Shown piece after piece: positions 8,522 through 15,698 of a stretch of 21,370 bases of DNA. The translations under genes and the position numbers were made by a program. Origin of the DNA: Verrucomicrobiota bacterium (lineage in GTDB: Bacteria > Verrucomicrobiota > Verrucomicrobiia > Limisphaerales > JAHEOI01); contig JAHEOI010000314.1 of assembly GCA_018610125.1 (NCBI GenBank), forward strand, positions 1-21,370, in the 5' to 3' direction. Below the pieces are notes generated by a model. It was not told the DNA's origin. It worked only from the letters and a program-made list of their open reading frames with translations, and did not search any database. The number at the start of each line of letters is the position of its first letter. The stretch's first letter is position 1.

Positions 8522-11428
8522 ATGTTGAGTCGTTTCAGGAGTCAGATTTTTCGGGCCGCTATTCCGGCGGCATTGGTGTTCGTTTTCGGGAGCCCTTCGG
8601 CAAACGCCGAATTCGCTTTTGAAAAAAAGGATCGGGTTGCGGTGATGGGCAATGCGCTTCCCGATCGCATGCAGCGGCATGGATGGATGGAGACCCTCTT
8701 TCAGAGTGAACTACCGGAGAAAGAGCTCGTCTTTCGAAGTCTTGCGTTCCCAGGTGATCAAGTCGACAAGCGCCCGCGAACCAAGGGATATCCGTCCGTT
8801 GACGAGTACTTGAAACACGTCGAGGCCGACGTGATTTTTGCTTTCTTCGGCTATAACGAATCGTTTGCCGGCGAAGAGGGAATCGACAGCTTCAAGCGCG
8901 CGTTGAGCCAAATGATTGCGGATTATCGTGAGCTCAAGCCGAATGGGGAAAGTGCGCCACGGATTGTGCTGTTCTCGCCGATTGCTCACGAGGATTTGGA
9001 GAGCCCCAACCTTCCGGATGGTCGTTCCAACAATGCGCGATTGGCTCGTTACACGGAAGCCATGCACGAAGTCGCCGATGAGCGTGGCGCGTATTTTGTC
9101 GATCTGTTTCGGGCCAGCCAGTCCCTCTATGCCGAAGCGGAAGAGCCTCTGACGATCAACGGGGTCCATCCGAATCGGAAGGGCAACCGGCGGCTTGCCG
9201 AAGTCATTGCCGAGGCATTGCTCGATGAGCAGGTCAACGCGTCATCGAAGCTTGAAGAGCTCCGTCAAGCGGTCGTCGACAAGAATTGGCATTGGCTCAA
9301 CCGTTATCGCGCCACGGATGGCAATGACGTCTGGGGCGGGCGCTCGAAATTGAAGTTCACGGACGGCCAAACGAATCGCGAGGTCCTCCAACATGAGCTT
9401 GAGATGATCGATGTCATGACCGCCAACCGCGACAAGAAGATCTGGGCGATCGCGCAAGGTGGCGATCTCAAAGTCGATGATAGCAATGTGCCGGAACCGA
9501 TCCACGTCCCGACGAACATCGGCGGGAAGAGTCCCAGCTCGAGTGCCCGGAAAGAGGGGAACGTCAACTACCTTGGCGGTAAGGAGGCGATCTCGAAAAT
9601 GACCGTCCCGGATGGGTTTGAAGTCAACCTCTTTGCCGGCGAAGAGCGCTTCCCGGAATTGGTCAATCCGGTCCAAATGTCGGTCGGCCCTCAAGGCCGA
9701 CTTTGGGTGGCTGCCTGGAAGACTTACCCCAAATGGGAGCCCTTGAAGAAGATGGGAGACCGGTTGCTGATCCTGCCGGATGAAGACCGAGATGGCGTCG
9801 CGGACAAGGCGATTACCTTTGCCAAGGTGCACAATCCGACCGGCTTCGAGTTTTGGAATGGGGGAGTGCTGGTGGCTTCGGCACCGGACCTCTTCTTCCT
9901 TAAAGATACCGACGGTGACGACAAGGCTGACGTTCGGAAGGTCTACTTGCAAGGGCTTGGCTCGGCGGATACCCACCATTCCGCCAACAATTTTGTTTAC
10001 GGCCCGGACGGCGCCCTTTATTGGCAGAGCGGTGTCTTTCACCAAAACAATTTTGAGCATCCTTATGGTCCCTCACTCAGTACCGGCGCTTCCGGGATGT
10101 TCCGATTCAACCCACGCACGTTTACCATCAAATTTCACGCGTCGAACAGTCCAAATCCGCACGGGATCAGTTTCGATCGTTGGGGCTACCATTATGCCAA
10201 CGACGGGACAAGCGGTCGCGCCTATCAAGTGGTGCCGTCGGAGCGCGGCTTCAAAATGCAAAAGCTGCTGGAGAAGGAAGTGCGTCCGGTGGCGGCCAAC
10301 GGTGTCGTCTCAAGCGCCAATTTCCCGAAGCGAATGCAAGGGAATTTCCTCATCTGCAATACGATCGGCTTCCTCGGCCTTAAGCAGTATCGGCTCGAAC
10401 GTGATCCCGAGACAGGCGATGTTTGGGGCGAGCCGGTGGAGGACTTGCTGGTCAGTGAGGATGGGAACTTCCGCCCCACCGACGTCCAATTCGGTGAGGA
10501 TGGAGCGCTCTACGTCTCGGATTGGCAGAATGTCATCATCGGCCATATGCAGCACAATATCCGGGATCCGAACCGGGATCACGAGCATGGCCGTATTTAC
10601 CGGATGACCTACAAAGGACGTCCGCTGCAAAAGCCGGTGCCGATTGCCAATGCATCGCTTGAACAGTTGATGGAAAATCTCGAGCATCCGGTCAATGGTG
10701 TGCGCTACCGCACACGAATCGAGCTGAGCGGCCGCGACACCGAAAACGTGATGGCCGCGTGCCAAGAGTGGATGCAGCAGTTTGACCGAGACAGCAAAGA
10801 GGACGCTCACCACCTGTTGGAAGCCTTATGGCTCCATCAGCAGCACAATCGACGCAATCCGAAATTGTTGGCCGATTTGCTCGAATCGCCGCAGCCCCAT
10901 GCCCGGCACGCCGCCCGGGTGGTGCAGCACCATTGGTACAATGTCGATTATACGCACGGATCGGGAAGCACCGCGCAAGTGGCCGAAGGCACGGATAAAT
11001 CCGAAAGCCGGCCGCAGAAGCAGGAGCAGTCAGGGGTCGTTGCCAAAAGCTCGTCCCTCACGGAAGTCCGGATTTCGACGGTCGTTGAGAAAATGCGGTA
11101 TGACGTGACCGAGTTTACTGTGCGAGCAGGCAATGACGTCCGACTAACCTTTGCCAACCCCGATTACATGCCACACAACCTCGTGGTGACGGAGCCGAAA
11201 TCGGCCGACAAAGTCGCCAAGGCTGCGTTGGCACTCGGCTCCAAAGGCTTTGAAAAAGACTACGTCCCCGAGAGCGACAAGATCATCGCTGCCAGCGAGC
11301 TGGTCGATCACGGTGAAGAGGAAGTCCTCGAGTTCACAGCTCCAAAAAAGCCGGGCGACTACCAATATGTCTGTACCTTCCCGGGTCATCATGTCTTAAT
11401 GCGTGGCATCATGAAGGTCAGAAAATAG
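8522..11428 (+). CDS. Exported SGNH-like / beta-propeller / azurin-like cupredoxin fusion
   Basis: ATG 8522 gives 968 residues and begins at a good signal peptide (MLSRFRSQIFRAAIPAALVFVFGSPSANA); the in-frame TTG at 8411 would place that peptide internally and run through a repeat. Domains: SGNH/GDSL-hydrolase-like (about 28-235), with block V NGVHPNRKG (His216) and FFGYNE, but block I reads VMGNAL rather than GDS, so the nucleophilic Ser is missing; a PVC-type propeller (about 355-705) with DxDxDG-like loops DEDRDGVAD and DTDGDDKAD; a helical HEAT-like part (about 705-805); a polar linker; and a C-terminal cupredoxin (about 850-968). The cupredoxin has His885 in MPHNLV and Cys951, His956 and Met960 in CTFPGHHVLM, exactly the azurin C-x4-H-x3-M spacing. 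No CxxCH is present, so type-1 copper probably replaces the c-heme of the related gene at the left edge. Probable role: secreted oxidation of an unknown carbohydrate. Confidence 0.92.
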   Translation: MLSRFRSQIFRAAIPAALVFVFGSPSANAEFAFEKKDRVAVMGNALPDRMQRHGWMETLFQSELPEKELVFRSLAFPGDQVDKRPRTKGYPSVDEYLKHVEADVIFAFFGYNESFAGEEGIDSFKRALSQMIADYRELKPNGESAPRIVLFSPIAHEDLESPNLPDGRSNNARLARYTEAMHEVADERGAYFVDLFRASQSLYAEAEEPLTINGVHPNRKGNRRLAEVIAEALLDEQVNASSKLEELRQAVVDKNWHWLNRYRATDGNDVWGGRSKLKFTDGQTNREVLQHELEMIDVMTANRDKKIWAIAQGGDLKVDDSNVPEPIHVPTNIGGKSPSSSARKEGNVNYLGGKEAISKMTVPDGFEVNLFAGEERFPELVNPVQMSVGPQGRLWVAAWKTYPKWEPLKKMGDRLLILPDEDRDGVADKAITFAKVHNPTGFEFWNGGVLVASAPDLFFLKDTDGDDKADVRKVYLQGLGSADTHHSANNFVYGPDGALYWQSGVFHQNNFEHPYGPSLSTGASGMFRFNPRTFTIKFHASNSPNPHGISFDRWGYHYANDGTSGRAYQVVPSERGFKMQKLLEKEVRPVAANGVVSSANFPKRMQGNFLICNTIGFLGLKQYRLERDPETGDVWGEPVEDLLVSEDGNFRPTDVQFGEDGALYVSDWQNVIIGHMQHNIRDPNRDHEHGRIYRMTYKGRPLQKPVPIANASLEQLMENLEHPVNGVRYRTRIELSGRDTENVMAACQEWMQQFDRDSKEDAHHLLEALWLHQQHNRRNPKLLADLLESPQPHARHAARVVQHHWYNVDYTHGSGSTAQVAEGTDKSESRPQKQEQSGVVAKSSSLTEVRISTVVEKMRYDVTEFTVRAGNDVRLTFANPDYMPHNLVVTEPKSADKVAKAALALGSKGFEKDYVPESDKIIAASELVDHGEEEVLEFTAPKKPGDYQYVCTFPGHHVLMRGIMKVRK

Positions 11429-11435
11429 CCAAATG

Positions 11436-11468
11436 CCAGCGAGGCGTTGGTTCAGACCGCCAAGGCAT
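11436..11468 (-). repeat. Dispersed palindromic repeat, reverse copy C
   Basis: On the minus strand it starts ATGCCTTGGCGGTCTGA, identical over 17 bases to 13383-13399, then continues with CAACGCCTCGCT after a two-base difference. It fills the space between the ends of the convergent cupredoxin-fusion and deaminase genes. The two changed bases destroy the GAGGC/GCCTC stem in this copy. Confidence 0.8.
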
Positions 11469-11498
11469 AAGGGCTTTCTAAGCCACTTGCCCGCATGG

Positions 11499-11975
11499 TC
11501 AGTATGGCTTGCCTCCCAGGGTTTGCCAGTCTTCAAAAAGAGCGAGTGCCTTGTCTCGCATGAAATCGGGCACGATCTCGATAGAGAGACCGGCGAGCTC
11601 ACGTAGCTGTCGGTTTGCGAGGAGGAGCTCGTTGAAGCCATATTGTGCCGCGTCGGCAATGCGTGCCCCGTAGACAATCTTGGCAATCCGTGCCCAATGG
11701 ATGGCGGCAAAGCACATTGGGCAGGGCTCGGTGGTGCTGTAGATTGTGGCCCCGGACAGGTCAATGTCTCCAACCGTACGACAGGCCTTACGAATGGCGC
11801 AGACTTCGGCGTGAGCGGTGATATCCGTTTCGTTTCGAACATTGTTGTGGGCTGTCGTTAGAATGGTCCCGTTGCGTGTGATGCAGGCGCCAAAGGGGGT
11901 CTGACCGGCTTCGATCCCTTGCCGGCAGATTGTCAGGGCGCCTTCCATGAAAACCTTGTCGGTCGATGTTGCCAT
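11499..11975 (-). CDS. Guanine-deaminase-like zinc nucleobase/nucleoside deaminase
   Basis: ATG 11975 gives 158 residues, the usual length of bacterial guanine deaminase; the frame is open further upstream but the extra residues look non-coding. The cytidine/deoxycytidylate deaminase fold is shown by HAEVCAIRKA (His55 zinc ligand, Glu57 catalytic) and EPCPMCFAAIHWA (Cys85 and Cys88 zinc ligands). The overall pattern (PFGACI near the start, TEPCPMC, then ADAAQYGF) is closer to the guanine deaminase GuaD group than to tRNA adenosine deaminase TadA, but substrate cannot be fixed from sequence alone. Expected reaction: hydrolytic deamination, guanine to xanthine plus ammonia, in the cytoplasm. 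It is transcribed divergently from the MetE-like gene across 172 bases. Only a weak GGGTG motif precedes the start. Confidence 0.9.
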   Translation of the reverse strand: MATSTDKVFMEGALTICRQGIEAGQTPFGACITRNGTILTTAHNNVRNETDITAHAEVCAIRKACRTVGDIDLSGATIYSTTEPCPMCFAAIHWARIAKIVYGARIADAAQYGFNELLLANRQLRELAGLSIEIVPDFMRDKALALFEDWQTLGGKPY

Positions 11976-12147
11976 GCACCCACGATCCGGCAACCAGGCG
12001 GAAGATTCAATGCTGTCCTCTGTCTCAGTCTTCCGTATTTTCCTTGACGCAAAAGGATTTCTCGAATGACCCTCAAGAGCAGCACAAGACACGCCCTCCG
12101 GTGGAGGATCGTGATAGGAAACATGCTTAAAAGAAAGGAGCTGCTTT
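11976..12147. promoter_or_regulatory. Divergent intergenic region with a 7-bp inverted repeat
   Basis: It separates the deaminase and MetE-like genes and should hold promoters for both. CGGAAGA (11999-12005) and TCTTCCG (12029-12035) form an inverted repeat with a 23-base spacer, followed by TATTTT. A TTGACG at 12044 resembles a -35 box but no matching -10 is seen. No cobalamin or SAM riboswitch core was recognised. AGAAAGGAG (12132-12140) is the ribosome site for the MetE-like gene. Confidence 0.4.
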
Positions 12148-13353
12148 ATGTTGACCACGACGAAGGATTTGACACTGCCGGCCACGGTGATTGGCTCGTG
12201 GCCACGCCCAAGCTGGTTTGATCAAAGCATGTGGGGCAAGCCGCTGAGCAGTTGCATGCTCGACTTGCGATACCGTGAAAAATTCCAGGATGCGATGGCT
12301 ACGGTCATCAGCGACCAGGAGCGGGCCGGACTGGATATTGTGACCCATGGCGATCTGCATTGTGACGAAGACTTGGCCGGCCGTTCATGGCACCATTATC
12401 CGCTGCAACGTTGGCATGGGTTGGAGGGCGACTATATCCAACCGGAAGAGACGCGCTCGTCTTTGCTGAAATATCCTCCCGGCACCCTGTTGCATGAGAT
12501 ATACACAGGTTGGCGATGGCCGCATGTGGTGGATAAGATTCAGCCTGCGCCGTTGGAGTATCCCAAGATTTGGCGCATCGCTCAGGCAAAAGCAAACAAG
12601 CCGGTGCGCTTCGGCACTTGCTCGGCACAGGTGATGGGCCTCTTCCTCGATATCCATACCGAGAAGTACAAGGATGGCCGTGAGGTGATCTGGGACATGG
12701 CTGAGGCTATGAATAAGGAGCTGTTGGCGTTGCGGGATGCCGGCTGCAAAGCAATCCAGGTTGAGGAGCCGACCCTTCACTTCATGGCCGATAAGTTTCC
12801 CGATGACAAAGAGACGGTTCAGTTCATGGTTAAGGCCCTGAATCGTGAGATCGAAGGCTTGGATGATGTCGAAGTCTGGCTGCACACCTGTTGGGGAAAC
12901 CCCGCTATGCAGCGGGTTATGGAAAACAATTCCTACCGCAGGTCGATCGAGCTCTACTTGGAGGAATGCAAGGGCGACGTGTGGACAATTGAAGCCTGCG
13001 ACAGTTGCCAGGGAGATTTGCCCGCTTTCGAGCCGTTCAAGGACGATATGAAGAAGAAGATCGCCTTGGGCGCGGTCAGCCATCGGAGCTTGCAGGCCGA
13101 CCTCCCGGAACATGTCGCTGACCGCATCCGCTATGCGATGCAATACATCCGGCCTGAAAACTTGATTGTCAGCAGCGATTGCGGCTTTGGCCGGCAAGGA
13201 TCCCACCGGGATATCGCCTTCTATAAGGCCAGTGCCATCGCGCAGGGTGCCAACATCGTTCGCCAGGAGCTGGGCTACGAAAGCAAGTACATTGCGGCCG
13301 CCGATCCGAGCCTACAGACGGATATCATTCCGCAAGCTGGGAAGAGGGGTTAG
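12148..13353 (+). CDS. Stand-alone MetE catalytic-domain protein (cobalamin-independent methionine synthase family)
   Basis: This is a 401-residue protein with a strong Shine-Dalgarno AAAGGAG seven bases before the ATG. It matches COG0620, the C-terminal barrel of cobalamin-independent methionine synthase. The expected zinc ligands are present: His246 and Cys248 in HTCWGN, Glu282 in WTIEAC, and Cys345 in SSDCGFG, so it should bind zinc and activate a thiol. Full MetE is about 750 residues with an N-terminal half that helps bind polyglutamyl methyl-folate; that half is absent here. Short members of the family include archaeal methionine synthases and enzymes using other methyl donors or thiols (for example epoxyalkane:coenzyme M transferase), so the acceptor and donor are open. 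It is cytoplasmic. The product of the adjacent divergent deaminase gene has no obvious pathway link. Confidence 0.9.
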   Translation: MLTTTKDLTLPATVIGSWPRPSWFDQSMWGKPLSSCMLDLRYREKFQDAMATVISDQERAGLDIVTHGDLHCDEDLAGRSWHHYPLQRWHGLEGDYIQPEETRSSLLKYPPGTLLHEIYTGWRWPHVVDKIQPAPLEYPKIWRIAQAKANKPVRFGTCSAQVMGLFLDIHTEKYKDGREVIWDMAEAMNKELLALRDAGCKAIQVEEPTLHFMADKFPDDKETVQFMVKALNREIEGLDDVEVWLHTCWGNPAMQRVMENNSYRRSIELYLEECKGDVWTIEACDSCQGDLPAFEPFKDDMKKKIALGAVSHRSLQADLPEHVADRIRYAMQYIRPENLIVSSDCGFGRQGSHRDIAFYKASAIAQGANIVRQELGYESKYIAAADPSLQTDIIPQAGKRG

Positions 13354-13375
13354 AGATGAGTATTGACGTGTAAAT

Positions 13376-13417
13376 CCGTTAACATGCCTTGGCGGTCTGA
13401 GGCAACGCCTCGCTAGC
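13376..13417 (+). repeat. Dispersed palindromic repeat, copy D (most complete)
   Basis: It begins CCGTTAACATGCCT, shared base for base with 15323-15336, then GGCGGTCT and the core GAGGCAACGCCTC (13399-13411). Its central part matches the reverse copy at 11436-11468 with two differences over about 31 bases. It lies 22 bases after the MetE-like stop codon. Confidence 0.85.
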
Positions 13418-13552
13418 GGCCTTGAAAGGCCGAAGTTTGTTGAGGATCAGTCAAGTTTGAGAATGCCTTCGCACAGGAGAAGGCGCGGACCGCAAGGGAG
13501 TGCGGTCTCTACCGCAACAGCGGTCGTAGGGTCGGCAGTCCCCTGCCGACCC
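13417..13552 (+). repeat. Run of five consecutive hairpins
   Basis: Stems: CGGCCTT/AAGGCCG (13417-13432); GCCTTC/GAAGGC (13465-13484); GACCGCA/TGCGGTC (13488-13507); ACCGC/GCGGT with an AACA loop (13511-13524); GGGTCGGCAG/CTGCCGACCC with a TCCC loop (13529-13552). All pairs are perfect. The region could be a structured leader for the LMF-like gene or several palindromic repeats that landed side by side. Confidence 0.7.
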
Positions 13553-13562
13553 GGATCGCACT

Positions 13563-13600
13563 CATGCCTCCAATGGTCGGAGGCAACGCCTTGCTCGGGA
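13563..13600 (+). repeat. Dispersed palindromic repeat, copy E
   Basis: ATGCCTC, then GGTCGGAGGCAACGCCTTG and CTCGGGA; the core differs from copy A by one base at the end of the stem. It lies just upstream of the LMF-like gene start. Confidence 0.75.
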
Positions 13601-13631
13601 GACTCCAATAGTCAGCTGACCCCTACGGCCT

Positions 13632-15062
13632 ATGGAGAGTGTGCTGGATACGAGCTATTGGATTACAGGAGTTGCTTTCCAACGGGCTATCGGACTGGTT
13701 TACTTCATCGGCTTTGTCGTGGCGCGGAATCAATTTCGGGCGCTTTTGGGCGAAGACGGTTTGGAGCCGGTGCCGAGCTTCTTGAAGCGTGTGCGCTTCC
13801 GGCGCGCTCCCAGCCTCTTCCACCTGTACTATTCCGACCGTTTCTTTGAGGGAATCGTCTGGGCCGGCATTATTGTTTCGGCGACGGCGACGATCGGTCT
13901 TACCGATATCGGACCGATCTGGGTGTCGATGATAAGCTGGCTTTTCCTGTGGGCCTTATACCTTTCGATCGTGAATGTCGGGCAGACGTTCTATAGCTTC
14001 GGATGGGAATCGAAACTGTTGGATGCCGGGTTTTTGGCGGTCTTCCTGGGCCCGATCGGTATGGAGAAGCCGTATGTGGTGATCGTTCTTATATGCTGGC
14101 TACTTTTTCGTGTGGAGCTGGGGGCCGGCTTGATCAAGATGCGGGGAGATCCATGCTGGCGGAACCTGACCTGCATGCTTTATCACCACGAGACCCAGCC
14201 TATGCCGAATCCATTGAGCTGGTTCTTCCATCGGTCGCCCGCATGGATGCACAAGGTGGAAACCTTCTGTAACAACTCGATTCAGCTCGGTGTCGTGTGG
14301 TTGATTTTTGCGCCGCAGCCGATCGCGTCGATCGCCGGTGGCATCATCATTCTCTCGCAGCTTTGGCTCCTGCAAAGCGGTAACTACTCATGGCTGAATT
14401 TCATGACGATGGCGATTGCCTTACCCACGGTAAGCGACGGCGTGCTGCAAAGCGCTTTCGGAATCAAGGCGCAAGAAGCAATGGCTGCTCCGCTCTGGCT
14501 CGATGTTACGACTTACCTGCTGGCCGCGGTTGTGGCTCTATTGAGTATCCATCCCATCCGAAATCTCTTTTCCCGGAACCAGCTCATGAATTTCAGCTTC
14601 AACCCGTTGCACCTCGTCAATACGTACGGGGCGTTCGGAAGTGTGACCCGGGAGCGGCACGAAGTGGTCATCGAGGGAGCCGATGAGGCGAATCCGGGAC
14701 CGACTACGGAATGGAAGGCATATGAATTCAAGGGAAAGCCGATAGCATTGGATCGAGCTCCTCCCCAAATTGCTCCGTATCATCTCCGTCTCGATTGGCA
14801 GCTCTGGTTTATCCCGCTTCGCCCTTTCGGGTATCCTGCCTGGTTCATCACCTTTATCCGAAAGCTGCTGCAGAATGATCGTCAAATCCTCAAGCTGCTC
14901 CGCAGGAACCCATTCAAGGAAGCTCCCCCAAAACAAATCCGTGTCTCCATGTACCATTACCAATTCACCACGCCACAGGAGCGCCGGGAAACGGGGAATT
15001 GGTGGAAGCGACGCTATCTTGGAGAGTACCTCCCTCCAGTGACGGTCCAGAGCTTGAGTTAA
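13632..15062 (+). CDS. Lipase maturation factor (LMF1/LMF2)-like integral membrane protein
   Basis: This is a 476-residue polytopic membrane protein. The N-terminal half has several hydrophobic spans (about 10-30, 70-92, 96-120, 133-165, 215-255, 285-305); the C-terminal third is soluble and basic, ending in WWKRRYLGEYLPP. The opening SYWITGVAFQRAIGLVYFIGF, the QFRALLGEDGLEPVPSFL segment, the GDPCWRNLTCMLYHHETQPMPNPLSWF block and the later PYHLRLDWQLWF block are the conserved landmarks of the LMF family (PF06762). Eukaryotic LMF1 helps dimeric lipases fold in the ER; the bacterial homologues have no settled role and may act in folding or export of envelope enzymes, which is inference. ATG 13632 is the chosen start because the conserved region begins within ten residues. 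No Shine-Dalgarno is visible. No lipase gene is present in the window. Confidence 0.9.
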   Translation: MESVLDTSYWITGVAFQRAIGLVYFIGFVVARNQFRALLGEDGLEPVPSFLKRVRFRRAPSLFHLYYSDRFFEGIVWAGIIVSATATIGLTDIGPIWVSMISWLFLWALYLSIVNVGQTFYSFGWESKLLDAGFLAVFLGPIGMEKPYVVIVLICWLLFRVELGAGLIKMRGDPCWRNLTCMLYHHETQPMPNPLSWFFHRSPAWMHKVETFCNNSIQLGVVWLIFAPQPIASIAGGIIILSQLWLLQSGNYSWLNFMTMAIALPTVSDGVLQSAFGIKAQEAMAAPLWLDVTTYLLAAVVALLSIHPIRNLFSRNQLMNFSFNPLHLVNTYGAFGSVTRERHEVVIEGADEANPGPTTEWKAYEFKGKPIALDRAPPQIAPYHLRLDWQLWFIPLRPFGYPAWFITFIRKLLQNDRQILKLLRRNPFKEAPPKQIRVSMYHYQFTTPQERRETGNWWKRRYLGEYLPPVTVQSLS

Positions 15063-15127
15063 GGGGCCGTAAGCGCTGACTTGTGTCGCTTCGACGGCCG
15101 GGACAATTCGATGCGGTTAAAATCATA

Positions 15128-15318
15128 ACACTACAGCGACAGTTTGGGTCTTAGACCATCATCGGGAGATACCCCTGCTTTTAGCGAATGAGCCCTCACC
15201 CTGCCCTCTCCCATCGGATGGGAGAGGGTGTACGAGGGGCGAGTAAGGGCGAAAGTCGTTCAAATTGCATTCTCGGACGGGAGGACGGTTACGAATCCGA
15301 AAACTGTCGCTGTCGTGG
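15128..15318. repeat. 191-bp element bounded by inverted repeats
   Basis: ACAGCGACAGTTT (15133-15145) is repeated exactly in inverse at 15301-15313, and the match continues outward to 18 bases with two mismatches (15128-15145 with 15301-15318). No open reading frame of note lies inside. The size, terminal inverted repeats and non-coding interior fit a miniature inverted-repeat element; flanking target duplications were not recognised. Confidence 0.5.
15192..15240. repeat. Long hairpin with CCCTCTCCCAT stem
   Basis: CCCTCTCCCAT (15204-15214) and ATGGGAGAGGG (15218-15228) form a perfect 11-bp stem with a CGG loop; GCCCTC on the left and GAGGGGC on the right add an outer pairing. Similar CCCTCACCC...CCCTCTCCC palindromes are widespread as intergenic repeats in many bacterial phyla. 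No T-run follows. Confidence 0.75.
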
Positions 15319-15322
15319 TAAC

Positions 15323-15360
15323 CCGTTAACATGCCTCGCCGGGTCGGAGGCGCTGCCTCG
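15323..15360 (+). repeat. Dispersed palindromic repeat, copy F
   Basis: CCGTTAACATGCCT (15323-15336), then GGGTCG and the core GAGGCGCTGCCTC (15347-15359). Relative to copies A and D the loop has changed from AAC to GCT while the 5-bp stem is kept, which hints that the stem matters or is regenerated. Confidence 0.8.
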
Positions 15361-15682
15361 TTGTGGAGTACAGTGACTCGTCACCGCTTTCTATTACCGG
15401 CTCTCCCCTTACCTAACCACAGGCCCTTACTCGCAATCTCCCCCTCTTTCGCCCGCAGCCGCCCGCCGAATCCACAGCGCTGACAAGTCCGCGCACTCCA
15501 AACGCTTCGCGACCTCTTTCCCGCCTGCGCTAGGAGCCGCAGCAGCCCCGACAATCTATAGCCCCGGCAACAGACACAAGTGAGGGCCGACGGGTTAGGA
15601 GCCCGGGCTGACTCATGGATAAAGAACATCGAGCTACGTGGCAATCTCGGAGGATCGATGGTTGGTAGAGAGAAGTCTTGTT

Positions 15683-15698
15683 GGGGCGAGGGCGCCCC
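15683..15698. repeat. GGGGCG/CGCCCC hairpin
   Basis: This is a perfect 6-bp GC stem with an AGGG loop. It lies about 70 bases before the PSD1 start and is not followed by a T-run, so it is not a convincing terminator. Confidence 0.5.

Larger units (their letters stand above)
13354..13631. other. Intergenic region packed with hairpins and repeats
   Basis: No gene is seen. It holds two copies of the dispersed palindromic repeat and, between them, five hairpins in a row (13417-13432, 13465-13484, 13488-13507, 13511-13524, 13529-13552). None is followed by a T-run, so a classic terminator for the MetE-like gene is not apparent. The start codon of the LMF-like gene at 13632 follows without a recognisable ribosome site. 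Confidence 0.7.

Noticed and set aside
9242..10060. A 272-codon minus-strand reading frame, and a 275-codon plus-strand frame at 9780-10607
   Set aside because: Both lie wholly inside the SGNH/propeller/cupredoxin gene, whose motifs are unambiguous; neither resembles a protein family.
11976..12147. A possible cobalamin or SAM riboswitch upstream of the MetE-like gene
   Set aside because: No B12 box or SAM-box core could be recognised and the only structure is a 7-bp inverted repeat with a long spacer.
12385..13206. A 273-codon minus-strand reading frame opposite the MetE-like gene
   Set aside because: The plus strand carries all MetE zinc-binding motifs and a strong ribosome site; the minus frame has no start signal or family.
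13376..15360. A CRISPR array made of the repeated palindromes
   Set aside because: Copies are scattered over kilobases in both orientations, with irregular spacing and no unique spacers of constant length or cas genes.
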